A stretch of DNA of 64,000 nucleotides from Escallonia rubra (lineage: Eukaryota > Streptophyta > Magnoliopsida > Escalloniales > Escalloniaceae). How positions within the stretch are numbered: position 1 is the stretch's first letter; each line of letters opens with the position of its first letter. The notes below the pieces were generated by a model, which was given only the letters and a program-made list of their open reading frames with translations, made no database searches and was not told where the DNA came from. Shown here in pieces: positions 1-13,115 of the stretch. The translations under genes and the position numbers were made by a program. The DNA lies in the NCBI GenBank assembly GCA_033065855.1, contig JAVXUO010000985.1, positions 276,101-340,100 of the forward strand. Reading direction: 5' to 3'.

Positions 1-295
1 TATTAGACAATAGACATTGATGTCAAATGCGAACGTTTGGTTTGGGATGTGATTTAGAGCTCTGATTACTTTTTTGAGTTTATAATTTTGGTAAAATGCT
101 TTGGGTATTATATTTCTCGTAAGCAGGAATATGTTGAAATAGTATGTGAAGGTCTGTCTCCGGGTCCTGGGCGTGACGTTGTTGGTTCCATCATATCAGC
201 TTGTTTTCAGTGAAATTGTTTAAGTTTTATTTTTGCTGCGGTCTTTAATAGTACACGTTGTCAGAGTTCCTCATTATTTTGATTTGATTTTGCAG

Positions 296-3200
296 TGTGC
301 AACCTGGATGACAATCATTGTCCCAACTAGCATGACGGCATATCTTTATCTTTACTCTCATGGAGAAGTTTCAATGGCTGCATCCCAACCAGTGTAATAG
401 ATGCCTCCTCCCCATTAGTTGGTGACAGTTCTCTCATCTGCTTAATACTTTTTTTTGAACAATAAGTTGCTGACTAGGATTTTGTTAGCTAACTTGCTTC
501 TGAACCTTTTACAATTTATGGTCGTTTTATTTTTACTTTTTTGTACTCATAAATTTAGGAATACATTAGACATATATACAAGTATCTCTGTAAGATTGAT
601 ATTTTAAAATCCATTAAAGGGGCCAGATATATCTCATATACATATTTCTTTGTGTTGGAATGTTGGAAATAGCTCCTACATGAGCATTATATCACTATTG
701 ACGTTCTTTTAAGCATCAATACTTGAAGTTTAACGATCATTGTGTTCACTCTCGAGTCTCGTCACATTTTGCTAATAGTCCTTTTCGATGAAAACAAAGT
801 TTTCTGGTTGTCTGTGTCATTTCTGATAGAAAACAAGTTAAAGGAAAAAAAGAGAGGAAAGAGTCAAGAATTTCCCCCACTTCCTTCTTCTTAAGAGAAC
901 TTTATTAAAGAAGCAAGAAAATGGAACAGCTTCCGGATAACCAAAAATACTTGGAATATAGGGATATCTGTTAGAAAACAAAAACATATACAATAAGTTG
1001 CATTAAGATATGGTCTATGCCGTACTAATTGATACTTTAGTTGGAGCGTCTTGTATATTAATGACGGTCACTATATGCTGTCTGATATTTCTACCTCAAT
1101 GATGAATATGCACGTTGATGTAGGTAAAAGTTTTCTCTCTCATAAGTTCTCTGCCCTTTACTCTAAACTCCCACTCCCACTCTCACCCGAGATCTTGCCT
1201 CGCCTGGATGGGGGTTCCCTAAAGCTCTCTCTCCCCTTTCTTTGTTACTTTTTTGCTATAATAAGCTGGTTTCCTGTAGCCCTCTCTCCCCTTTATTTGT
1301 TTCTTTTGTGCTGTACTTAGCTGCTTCGCCACTTTGGGCCATCATTTAGTTTGGTCCCTTTCAAGTGTAGATCTTCAACCTTTGGCTGGATCTTTAATAT
1401 TTGGGTCTCCGATCTACCTTTTGAGACTCAAAAGCTTCTTTTAATGCGGTTGAAGTTGCCGTCTCCGTCTTTGGATTCTTTTCATTTTTTCGGCAAAGGC
1501 CTTTCTACTCGAAATTTCATGAACATCGTTTTTGCTTTTAATCTATCTAGCATCAACTGATCATGACGAGGTGTTTTTTCCCGTTTTTATTTTTCCGGCA
1601 CTTTGTTTAGTTTTGCAATTTATGTGTGGCGGGACTTTTTCCTCTGGCTCTCTTGGCAAAAGTGCCTGGGTTGTGTGATGTGTTCCTTTATGGTGGTTGT
1701 TAGGCGTCACTTTTAGTACCGGTTGAGGTTTTGCTTGTAGGCTTGAATTTGATGGATGTGATACTTGTGGTGGTTCCTTTCTTTCTTTTCCCCCGGCCCA
1801 TCCTTTCTATCCCTCTTTTCCTCTATCCTTCGACTCGCAAGTTTGTTGAGGTTGTGATGTGTTTAAGCTTTCTCCCTCAAGTATTTTCTCCCCTAGCTGT
1901 TGGCAGGGCTTTCCCACCCTGTCTATCCCTTCCCTTTCTTCCCTACAAGGTGGTTTTTCCCCCTCCTTCATTTATTGGAGTTGCTCCTTGTTTGTTGTAC
2001 TTGTTATATGGTGGTTTGTGGATCTAGGTTAGTTGTTTTGGCAAGGTTGTTGTGTTAGGTGTTGGTGGTTATTTGATTCATTTTGAGTTGCGTTCATGAT
2101 ATTTTCGGCGGTTTATGAGTCCCTCCGGGCCTCTCGTTTGTGGATTTCCTGTGATTTGGTGGTAGTTATGGCTACCAACTGGCACTTTGTTGACGCCTAG
2201 GACCTTTGTTTCTGGTCAAGTTGTTGCATCGACAAACACACGCGTCCGCGTTAGAGTGGATGCTTTAAGGATTTTGACACCAGACCAGATGGCTGTTACG
2301 CCCTTTTGGTCAATTGACGGAAGAACTAAGGTGTGAGCCGTGAGGGCAAGGGATTGGGCAAGGAAGCTAGCTCATGTATGGTTTTCAAACTGTTTGGGAA
2401 AAAGCAAAAAGGGTTAGGTGTTTGAGTTGATTAATCTGGATCCACTATGGTAAACCTTGGTGTTATTTTCTGCTCTTTTTTGGATTTAATGGGTTTCTGG
2501 TCTTACTTGTAAACCTCTAGGTCTTATGCATGTTAGGCTATAGTGTAGGATATGCTCTGCTTTGGTTTGATTGTAATATGTCTGTGACCTATTAGGTATC
2601 CTTTATCGATTTGACCTCTACGGTCATGTTCAGCTGTTGTAACTTTGTTACATAGGGTCTCGAGCATGTCCTGAAATACAATCTGTTTGTATTGCCCTAA
2701 GGCAACTGGAAGAACTGCAGTCTCCTATTTACCTAAAAAAGATGAACATGCACGCCTATAAGTGCGCTGTTTTGTGTTCTTACGCTAACCATAAGATTTG
2801 TAATAAATGTTAATGCAGGATTTTGTATGCCGCTGTTGCAATGGTTCTAACTTTTCCCTTTGACATATTCTATCTGTCATCTCGCTACTTTTTGTTGAGG
2901 ACTCTTTGGCGGATAGTGTTCCCCTTACAGGCAAGTTTTTAACGTTGACAAGTTTTTAAAAGTGGGTACTTAGTGGATCTTATTACATTACCAACACTTC
3001 TTGCGTCTGTGGATCCTGGAACCTTGGAAAATGAAGTAAAATGTCTTACTTTTCAGTTTAACATGGATGGTGGACTCATTTGTCAAGTTTGGAATGGTGG
3101 TCAGGGAGAGATAATATATAACTTGTTTCGGCTTGGCAAGTTCTGCTTTTATCTGGTTTAGACATTTTTTTGGCATGTGTCAATCTTAAGGTCTGTATCG

Positions 3201-6200
3201 TGCCTTCCTGTCCCACAAAAAGCAAATAAAAAGCATAAAGAAGAAAACAAAACGAGAATAATTATAACACCCGCAAGGTGCTACTTATCTCGTTGAGTTA
3301 GGTTAAACATATTGGTTTTAGTTGATCCCACCAACTTTTAGATGTCAGACATGCCATGGATCTTGTTGCTGTTTGTGCTTGGGCATAATTTGCATACATA
3401 TTCTCATCGATGTGTTTTTGGGTCTTGTATACTGTTGTAAATACTCTCTTAATGTATATTTGGTTTATTCAGGCAATAACATTTGCTGATTTTTTCTTGG
3501 CTGATATATTAACGTCTATGTCAAAGGTATGCTTCCAGTTCTCTATGGTACATTTTTTTACACCATCTTTATTGTCTCATGTTAAGATAATAGCAGTATT
3601 TAGATTTCTTGCAATGTCCCAGACTCCCAGCTCAAGCACATCGTGTTAGACTTATCACTGTGTGTGAACTATGATCAGTTAGCCAATAATAAACTCAAGA
3701 GCTGAGCTTGTAAGACTCAAGAGGTCAACGGGATTTGTTGTGTAATACAAGGCAGCCTCTAGTTCAGCTGAACCTACTTATGTTTTTTGTTAAGTTTACT
3801 TGGACTTGACTAATATAAGATACCTGGAGGTCATCAACAAGTTCTATTCTTGTTTCTATGCCATAACCTCCGAGAAAAGGTAATGGAGTTGCACCTCAAC
3901 CCTCAACAGAATCCAGCAACTTTGATTATACAATATACTCTAGTCGTCAAACTGGATAGCGTTCTTATTCTTACGGTTTCATCTTGTGATGCTGCTCTGC
4001 TCCAACGACTCCTGGGTCTGGAAAGGTTAGATGCATGCAGCATTCGTGCCTTAGTGGAGAGGTTGTTTCCTTGCAATGGAATTATATATAACTCTAATGA
4101 AGCGAATTCCTTCATAACAACCCTTAAAGTCTGTTGACTTTGACATTGTTGAAACCTGGCTTCCCCTTGTCAAAGTCCCATGGTAACACATTTGCAAGGC
4201 TGAAAGAGAAATTGGCAATAAAGTTTTCCCAGATAAGTAATACATTTAATACAGTGGTACAATTATCTTTGCTGTAGAGACTCAAGCAGCTTTAAGCTTG
4301 CACTTAATCTTAGATCACTATGTACACATTTTTTGATGAATCCAAGCATCTACTTCGGATAAGCATTGATGATGTGCTTGTAACTAGCTTTAACGCAGGT
4401 GTTTTCAGATATGGAGCGCTCAGTTTGTAGAATGCTACATCGACAGGTGAGTCATTCTTTCTCTATCTTAGTTCTTGCTCATTTCAATAGATCATGTTGA
4501 ATATACGGTGAACGTTAGGATTATGTAACATCCCATCTTTATGGCAACCATACTTGGAAGTGCATTTACAGCTGGCACAAAAATTACAGCAGGGGTTCTG
4601 CTTTTTGTTGCTAAAGAAATTTTGGCGGTGAAAGAGGTCTATCATTTGTCAATATAAAGACGATCAATTGCTAATTTGCTATTTTAGTGGCAAATTTTAA
4701 AAATTTCTTTGTGCAAGAAACTCGTTTGCCAGTAGCCATGTATGGTAGTCTTCTGTCAAATTTTTAAATAGCTGAAGTCTGAATTTGCTGAAGTTTGGAC
4801 ATAGAAATTGGACTAAGTTATGCTTAATTTTGTGATTTTTCCTCATTGATATCTTTCTCCGGAACAATTAAGTTGGAATATCACTCACTAATACTGGTAC
4901 ATCTTGGATACATCAAAGTGTTAAGATCTTTTGGCTGCTTGTTTGAAACCAAAGATGGTAATACATTGGTGTCAACATGAAGCCTCAGCATCACAATTCT
5001 TTTTATGATGAACAGTCATAACTCATCATTCACAACTTTATCTGAGAGAGTAAGATATTTTTTTACCGGTTCAAAACGCGTTGCAGAACGACCTAAAAGC
5101 CAATTCATATTGATGTTTTTTCTTGATACCTGGTCTAAGAAACGATTTAATCCTATCACATTATATGCTGGCTAACATAAGTTTCTACAATTTTCCTAAA
5201 AGGTTCATAATCATTTTGAGTATAAATGTCAAGCAATGATTAATCCTCTAAGGAGGGCTTTTATGATATTCGCGGACACTTTTGAGTTGAATTGCCTTTC
5301 TCTTTCATCTTTTATAGCAGACCTGGTTTATTGCATGGTAGTTTGTCTTTTCTCTCTAGCTTATGTTCTTTTTGCTCTTGTTCTTGAAGGCCATTTTTTA
5401 CCTTCCACCTGAGTTTCTTCATTTTTGAATGCCATCTCAAAGTCAAATTTGGTAGTAATCATGGTGGTTGCATTCTTTGAAAGTGATATGAATTGTTTTC
5501 TCATAGGTCAAAGTTTGACTGAAATTCAGAGCATGTAGATTTGCTATTTTCTTTAGTCGAAATATTAGGTTTACTTAGTTTTGATGCATGCGCTCCTTGG
5601 GATAACTTAAAAGTAAGTATACGAGTCTTTGTGAATCGACATTCTTCCTTCCAGTGCATAATGAGGGACACCTAACACGGGGACCATATTATTGGAAGTA
5701 GAGATCCTTTGTCCTCTAGGGTCCTCGGGGCTTGATGAATAGAAGATTAAATCAAGAATGGAGCCTAGAGATGAGACTGCATTTGGACGATATGGTGGAA
5801 GTAGAGATTCTTTGTACTCTATGCTCAGTGGGAATCCAATAATTAGAGGTTAAATCATAATAGAACCTGGAGATGACTCTGAAACAAGTGGAGATGAATT
5901 TCTGAAGCCTTTCCTCATCAGTGAAACTTATGTTTGGTGCAGTCTCTAGTGGCATGACTTGTACGCTGTAACGTACTTTTTGGTTGAGATGGATAGGTGA
6001 CAACGAAACTAGTATACTAATAAGCCCGTCCTTACCCTATGCAAACTTGCTTTTGCTACGGCTCCAGTTGCCGGACGAAACCAAGAAATAACCCCTCAAG
6101 TGAGAAATTATAAAGGATCTTTCTTAAATGTGGTTGGGGAGCCTGTTGATAATTTAGGACCAGTAGACACTCGCAGATTTTTCGCTCAGATTTTTCTACA

Positions 6201-8170
6201 TCTCAAATATGCCCTTCTTCGACATGTGCAACTGTGAATATTTTCATGGAGAAGTATTCTGCTTCTGTCTTAATGTGAGCATAAATTTGTGCAGGTTGCC
6301 ACTATAGCATGGTTTGAAGCGGATTCTGTTTGTGGGAGTCATGCTGTTGCAATACCTATTGTTCTTGTTTTGCCCTATATTTTCCGCCTCTTTCAATGTC
6401 TCCGTCAATACAAAGATACTGGGGAAAGGATTACTCTTTTGAATGGTACGATGTATTGATAGATTTTATTATCTTTTTGTAGTGATTAAGAGTTGTTGAT
6501 TTTCCTTAATTTTCTTGATGCCGAAATTGTTTAAGTCTGTAGTCAGGAAAACTTACCTGCGAAATTCTGCAGGTGTGTTTTTCCTATGTACAATTAAGTA
6601 ATAGTTAGGGAAAGATCCCAAAGTCATAGATATTCTGCTCGTATCGGTTCTGGCACATGTTATTGACATACCGGTATGCCTTTGCTGTGGTATTGTCTTT
6701 TACAGTACCCACCCTCGCGGATCAAATTTAGTTCTTCTTTCTGTGCTATTTTTCCTTTAGTCATATTTGAAAATGATTGGCTACTTCCTTATTATGGATA
6801 TATCTTTGCCATGTATCTCCAACTTCTATTCCTTTAAGTTTAACCCCTCCATATATATGAATACTAGAATACATAAAGCCTGTTTCCTTGATGGCCTAGC
6901 CTTGCATACTTCTAACTTTATTTTTTGCGGCTTCAGCTTTAAAATATTCAACAGCCGTACCAGTGATTTTTCTCTCGGCACTCAAGTATCATGTCTTCCC
7001 AGATAGGTGGACGAGCATATATCGTCCTCTGTGGCTTATCTCGAGTTTTTTGAACTCTTCGTACTCGTTCTATTGGGATGTGAACCGAGATTGGGACTTG
7101 AGGTACGTGGCATACAAACTGATGTTTCATGCTATGAAGAAGTGAAATTGTCACCCGATGTCTTGAACTAATTCTTGTTTCTGGGGTAGGGTTCTTCTTT
7201 TTTCTTTTGGTTTTAAATCATTGATTTGAGTTAGATCACTTTTTTCCTGTTCTGCAACTATTGTCCTTGTATTTGAATTTTTTTTTTTTTTTTTTACGGC
7301 TGTGCTGAGGACCTTTTTTGCACGGTTGGACCTGCACTCTCATTTGAATGCTTTAGTAAATCTTAACTTTGCAGTATTACTGTGGAAGCATCTGTATACA
7401 CGTGACTTAATAAGTAGTTATTAACTCATAATCTTAACTGAATTTAAAATGCTTAACACAAGTTTAGACTTTACTAACCCATGTTTAGCCTTGCTAGTCT
7501 TCTTGAAAATCAGTTGTTTTAAGTAGAAAATATTTCTTCTTCTTTTATTGCAGCGGCTTCACTCGGATTTTCAAGTTCAGCAAACCGCATTTCTGCTCCC
7601 ACATGCTACATGGACAAAATTGGGTAAGGTTACCGCAGCTATATCATGACTCGGATTTGTGTTTCCGGGTTTTCCCTCCACTCACTCGTTTGTACAACCT
7701 TTCAATGAAAGACCCCTTCCTCCCAAAAGGGCAATGAGCTGTTTTGGGAACCATCCTGTCTTCACTTGAACATTTTTTAAATGGTTTCACATGGTGCAGA
7801 AATCTATTTCACCTAGACCGGCATGGAAGTTTAGGATGTGCCTATGGGGCACAGTAGTGTCTTCCCTGTACTATGCAGAAAGTAAAAAGTTTCTGTATAT
7901 GGATTAATGCAGGTTTATGTGTGGGCAATAGGAAGCAATCTGATACTGCGATGCACATGGACATACAAGCTGTCCGCCCATCTCCGCCATAATTACCTCA
8001 CCGTCTTCATTATAACTGCATTGGAGATTTTCCGGCGCTTCCAATGGGTATTCTTCCGCGTAGAAAATGAGTGGAACAAAATGAACTCCAAAGCGAACAT
8101 TCAGCTATCAGCAATCGACATGTCAAATGAGGAAGAAAAATTACTCAATTCCAATCATCACAATGTATAG
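296..8170 (+). CDS. EXS-domain membrane protein (ERD1/XPR1/SYG1 type), 3' part of gene
   Basis: Eight exons join in frame: 296-393, 2819-2930, 3473-3526, 4399-4446, 6295-6445, 6937-7102, 7554-7623 and 7913-8170, giving 318 residues to the stop. The first seen exon starts in phase 0 after an AG, and no initiator is visible, so the N-terminus lies left of the window. The product has hydrophobic segments (ILYAAVAMVLTFPFDIFYLS), then FADFFLADILTSM, ERSVCRMLHRQ, WFEADSVCGSH, YRPLWLISSF, FYWDVNRDWDL and a C-terminal RRFQWVFFRVENEWNK. These are hallmarks of the EXS domain. From memory the exon order and sequence match the small Arabidopsis EXS proteins that lack SPX. In PHO1/XPR1 the EXS domain takes part in phosphate export and Golgi targeting; the role of the SPX-less proteins is less settled, so transport here is inference. 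The intron after 2930 has a GC donor (CAG|GCAAGT). The last exon ends in an acidic, Asn-rich tail. Confidence 0.9.
394..2818 (+). other. 2.4-kb intron of the EXS gene, probably carrying degraded inserted DNA
   Basis: This is the largest intron of the EXS gene: donor GTAATA at 394, acceptor TGCAG ending at 2818. Between about 1100 and 2700 the composition differs from the flanks, with C-rich and CT-rich stretches and several modest open frames such as 1731-2027. That suggests a decayed insertion, possibly a retroelement. I could not recognise a domain, terminal repeat or target duplication. Confidence 0.35.
5693..5880. repeat. Imperfect direct repeat within an EXS-gene intron
   Basis: Two related segments of about 85 bp begin near 5693 and 5797. 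Both contain GGAAGTAGAGAT.CTTTGT near the start, then AGATTAAATCA or AGGTTAAATCA, and end in GAGATGA.TCT. They lie in the intron 4447-6294. The match is imperfect, so this is an old local duplication. Confidence 0.5.
6127..6174 (+). other. Plastid-like atpB fragment (candidate NUPT)
   Basis: In one frame this stretch reads NVVGEPVDNLGPVDTR. That differs at one position from the chloroplast ATP synthase beta segment NVLGEPVDNLGPVDTR as I remember it. It lies in the intron 4447-6294, about 120 bp before an EXS exon, and the flanking bases do not continue the match clearly. It is best read as a short nuclear plastid-DNA insertion that has since diverged. Confidence 0.5.
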
Positions 8171-9395
8171 CAGATGCCATTTACATCTATAGGTTGCGTT
8201 CCTCCATTTCTTTTGATCTTTCACCCATTGTTACATTTTTTTGTATTCATAGTACTATGGTAGATCACTCATGGTGGCTGTCTCCTCCATGTTATACGAC
8301 GTAGTCAGAAATTTTTGGTATCGCACAAGTTTTACGTAAATAATGAATCACCTATTTCTTGCGTTCCAACTTTCAAATGCAAATGCAGGGGATCCTTAAA
8401 ACTACCTATTTTCTTTTTTGACCAACCCAAGGAAAGGTTGGGTCTTAATCAACTCAACACACGGAGTAGCAAAAATGGGTTAGGTTGCGTTGGTTCAATA
8501 TAAAACAGAGTTAAGCTTGTAATCCATTTCACATAAATTCTTCTAAACAATCGTGTAGTATTTTTTACAGATGCCATAACCACCACCGCTAGTCAACAAT
8601 GAACACCGACAACAATTACCGCTAGTCAACAATGACCACTGACAACAATCACCGTTGCTGCCTACCAATGCTAGCCAATAGCCACCACATCGTCGTCCAC
8701 ATCACCGTTGTCCACCACCGCCAGTCATCACCGCAAACCACCATCACCCTTCACCACTACCAACGACCATTCATCATCACTAGTTTTTATGTTTAAATAA
8801 CTTTTCATTTTTGTGATTTTGTCATCAACCCAACCGATCCTATCAGTCGACCGCAAACTCAGCCCAATCAATTCAACTTTTTCATGAGTTAGCTAGGTTT
8901 GAGTTTCTTTAGTGCATGAGTTTACTTGGATCCGATAAAAACCGATTCAACGTAATAAGTTGCACCCCTTATTTTTTTTTCGGCTATTCATATATTTTTA
9001 CCCGCCGTAAAAAACAGGAAGAGAAAATTTTGGTCTTGGTCTCCGAGTTGAGCCCAATCTAAAGTGGGAACCCACTGGGCCTGTAGGTCTACCCCAACAT
9101 CTTCTACCGCGTTAAGGCGCTATCCTCTCTGTCACCCGTCCCTCAGCCGGAATCGGAAAATTTACCATTTTTGGGGTAAATTTACAGTACACCCAGAGAA
9201 ACACACAACTATGTGTTCGCAGACAGATTAGGAGAGAGCGACATCTGAATAAAGTAACTTGTATCATTACAATTTGGCTTTATGAGCAAGTAGTATAATA
9301 GAGTCATAAGTTAACGAAACGAAGCCCATTAGATCTAGATCCAATTCCAACCTCAACCTCCCGGACTCAGCTCCCTGCTCGCTTATTCATCTCAG
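8171..9395. other. 3' flank of EXS gene, intergenic DNA and 5' leader of CGR3-like gene
   Basis: No coding gene is seen. A trinucleotide-rich block of ACC/CAC type (about 8576-8780) resembles degenerate simple sequence. From about 9180 the DNA becomes leader-like, and a donor CTCAG|GTACC at 9395/9396 starts a 5'-UTR intron that ends at 9750 (TTGCAG). The start of transcription is not resolved. Confidence 0.5.
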
Positions 9396-9771
9396 GTACC
9401 TCTCGTCGATTCCTCTGTTTGTGTGCGCGCTTGCTTGCTTGCTTAGTCCATATATGTCAATTTACATGCAAATTGTAAATTATTGCTGATAGATGTATCA
9501 TTTTCAGTGAAAACAAATTGCAGAAAGTTACAATGCCAGTTTTGTTGGTTGGTTGTGCTGTTATTTCTAAATTATGTCTTGGAATTATGAATTAGTACGC
9601 AATCTCGAAGAATCGTGTTTAAAGGGTCATCAGTGCATTTCCTTTGTGGGAAGACAAGTTCATTGCCGTTCCTTCAGAGTTTATGAGATATGGCCTTATG
9701 GGTCTGTGTCTATGTGTTTGTACTGATCTAACTAATGCTTGGACTTGCAGACTTGTTAGAAGTACATAACG

Positions 9772-12158
9772 ATGTCAAGGAGGCCTGCGAGTACCACTCG
9801 ACGCTTTGCTGATGGCGGGGGCATTCCCCTTGTGGGCTCTTTGCACCCAAAATCACGCCCATCGCCTTTATTGTCCTTAGGGCTAGTGGTTGTGGTAAAT
9901 CTCTTTTCCTTCTTGAGTCCGCACTCAGATTTTCCTTTTCTCTCGTATCTCATGTTGGTCAATGCCATTTTAACAGAACGTTAACAAATAGTGTCCCACT
10001 CTCAAGATAATGAAACCAATATGGCTTACCCACCATAGTTTTCTAAATGAACTTTGTCCGAGTAGTTAAAATACTGAATTATGATTTTTTTTTCTGGATT
10101 TTCAGGGTGCGTTCCTCATAATTGGCTACTTATATAGTGGTTCAGGTCTGTACACGGTCAACTTCAATGCTCGCTAATAGAAATGTTCTATGCTTTCTTG
10201 TCCGTAAGTTGTGTTGCACTATTCTTCTTGCTGCAAAAGGACACCGAGGGTGAAGGGAGTTGTTGTAACTGTTCAGCAGCACTAACTTAAATTGTACCTT
10301 TTGGTGCTCTTTTATGGAAGGTTATTTATCTGCAACTGCAATGCATGCTTAACTTGAACTCTTTCCATGACAGGAGGAAGCAGTGGCAAAGAGGCATTAA
10401 GTAGACTTGAAGGTAAGCATGTATGATAGCGTGTTATAACTCCTTATTTTGCTTCCCATGCTGCTCCTCTAACTGATTGTAATTGCTATAGCTAACTACT
10501 TGTCCTTCACAAAAAGGAATGTCACCAATCAGCAAATGAACTGTCTTTTGTGTAGAAACATGTTGAGTGAAAGGGATACACTGAGATGGGATACCAGGTG
10601 ATAGGAGTTTTGGACTTGTTATCTTGTCATCATCTATTAATACTTGCTTTATCCAATACGAATCGGGACCTATTCCCTGACACATCGCACCCGCCGACAC
10701 CCACATCAGCACCCACTTTAACACACTGCAATTGATGCTGTTAGAATGGAAATTATTCACTTAATTTTTCTTTGCCTCCATATGGTACATTGATATTGGA
10801 AACGTGGCTAAACTATTTTTTGGAAATTCATACCTTAGATTTCAACTTTTCCTTAAAATTGAAGTTGTTTGACTAAAAGAACTCTTCCTTCCAATTGCTG
10901 ACGTATGAAATTCTTGAAATATCATTTGTATGAAGCATATGTGTGTGGAGGTTAAATAACCTGATTTAGTCAGGACAAAAGACTGCCATGCCATGCTTTT
11001 AAAGGATTGCGGTCTTACTTGTTCTTATACCTACCTGTAACAGTTATCTGCGTGGTATGATACTTTTGTCAACAAGTCTTCAGATAGGAAAACCTTTTCC
11101 TAACTCGAAACAAACAATGTATGCACTTGCAGGTGGTGTTTCCTGCTCATTAGAAATTCCAAAAGCACTGCCTATTTTGAAGAAAGCATACGGTGACAGC
11201 ATGCGAAAAGTATTACACATCGGCCCCGACACGTGTTCAGTCGTCTCTATGTTATTGAAGGAAGAGGATACTGAAGCCTGGGGTGTGGAGCCATATGATT
11301 TGGATGATGCTGATAGCAGCTGCAAGAGTCTTGTACGTAAAGGCATTGTTCGTGTGGCTGATATCAAGTTTCCATTACCCTACCGTCAAAAATCATTTTC
11401 TCTTGTCATAGTATCTGATGCGTTGGATTACTTGTCCCCAAAGTACCTTAACAAGACTCTCCCTGAACTGGCAAGGGTATCTGCTGATGGCTTCGTTGTT
11501 TTCTCAGGTGAATTCCTTGGAAAACCATTGGCTATCTGTATTATGTAACAGTTCTGCGTATCTACTCCATGATCGTATAAGTGACCCGGATATTTGAGTC
11601 CGCTTGCTTTTTCCTACGGGTTCTGATCAATGGAGACCATGTTTTTGTGGTTCTATTACGAAGTATTACATGCATGTGCATCAACTCAACGTTCGAAATC
11701 TTTGGGTGTCGGAATGTAGCTGACATGTCAATTGTACGCATACAGGTTATCCAGGTCAGCGTAGAGCTAAAGTGGCCGAGTTATCCAAGTTTGGTCGTCC
11801 AGTAAGTGCTCAAGTTATTGTTGGATTCAATTTCGTTCTTCAGTTATTGTTTTCACCCTCTGTTGCATTGCTTACTTGCTAACTCTGAACCAAATTGATT
11901 GGTATTTTCAGTCTGACAAATATATAGGTTTTGAAAGAACTAACATACAGCTTTACGTATTAAAACAAGAACTAACGTACTGCTCTTTTTCTTAACCCCG
12001 TGAAGGCCAAAATGCGGAGCTCAACTTGGTGGATCAGGTATTTTGTTCAGACCAACTTAGAAGAGAACGAAGCCGCCTTGAAGAAGTTTGAGCAAGCTGC
12101 AGCCAAGAGATCGTACCAGCCAGGGTGCCAAATTTTCCACCTCAAATCACATCACTGA
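9772..12158 (+). CDS. CGR3: CGR2/CGR3-like Golgi pectin methyltransferase
   Basis: Six coding exons join in frame: 9772-9894, 10106-10145, 10374-10412, 11133-11507, 11746-11801 and 12006-12158. They encode 261 residues, which fits the family. The start MSRRP follows a 5'-UTR intron (9396-9750). The product is a type II membrane protein. It has a basic N-terminus with a hydrophobic stretch SPLLSLGLVVVGAFLIIGYL (about residues 31-50), then a methyltransferase-like domain with KKAYGDSMRKVLHIGPDTCS, EAWGVEPYDLDDADS, VADIKFPLPYR and VSDALDYLSPKYLNKT. The end reads WWIRYFVQTNLEEN...CQIFHLKSHH. From memory this closely matches Arabidopsis CGR2/CGR3, Golgi proteins linked to homogalacturonan methylesterification. 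Whether it corresponds to CGR2 or CGR3 is not decided here. The acceptor before exon 6 (GTGAAG) is weak, but frame and homology support it. Confidence 0.93.
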
Positions 12159-13115
12159 AAATTTGGGGGGCGTGCATGCTTCTTGGTTAACACTCGAAGA
12201 ATTAAATTATATAGAAAAAAAAAATGTGTTTTTGGTATGTTCAAGTTACATTAAGCTGATATTTGTTGGTTGAAAGTTTTGTTGGGGATGGTAAGACCTG
12301 TCACCCTGCACTAGGATGTGTTGTTATAAGTTAGGAGCTTTGCTGCCTGATGAACAGCCCTTCAATTTCAAAATGTTCAGACCCACTATTGATTCTTGGT
12401 AATTGTAAAAAAGGAAAAGAAAAAAACTAGATCATTGCTGCTGCTTAATTATGTTTTTTGCTGAAGTTGTTTCTTGATATACCTGCTTAGTTTCTCTCTA
12501 CTTCTAGCAAAAAGTGATCTTAACCTTGCAGAAAGGAAGTAACATTAATTTCCTGACCAACAAGGATTTTTCTTTGGGGTCCAACTTCAAGTTTGATTGC
12601 ACTAAATTCTTTGTTACAAATCCAACTGGTCAGTTATTATAGTGTTCAAGTTATTACCATGAACAAACTTTATGTTTTGGTTGGTAGTTGATCAAGGGTT
12701 TTACTTGAACGCAAGGAATAGTTATACGTTCAAATAGTAATTTTAGAACGATAATTGGGATGATCTGAAATAAATAAAAACTGTAACATCTTTTGACAGA
12801 ATAATGTATAACAGATTGAATTAAATAGTACAATCATTTAAAAGCTGACATTGTTTCGGCAAGAGCCATTTCAAATTTGACAATAATGCAACGACATTTA
12901 AGAAAAGCTCATTTGAGAAAGGAAGAGGCCATAAAAAGATTCAAAAATCTAGGGCTGGCCATTTGTAGAACTCATTTAAGGAAGGAAGAAGGCAAGAGGC
13001 CATAGAAAGGAAAAATAAAGATATAATGAGGGGTCTTTCTGTAATTTTGAGTATTTCGCTACGCAGCTAAGGGGCGAGCGCTAATTTGCGCTGGGTCTGA
13101 GACTCGGCAACCGCC
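12159..13115. other. Intergenic region with 3' end of CGR3-like gene and promoter of TBL gene
   Basis: AT-rich DNA with no coding gene. Around 12867-13010 two related short segments (GAGCCATTT...CTCATTTGAGAAAGGAAGAG and GGCCATTT...CTCATTTAAGGAAGGAAGAA) form an imperfect direct repeat just upstream of the TBL start. No clear TATA box was identified. Confidence 0.45.
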
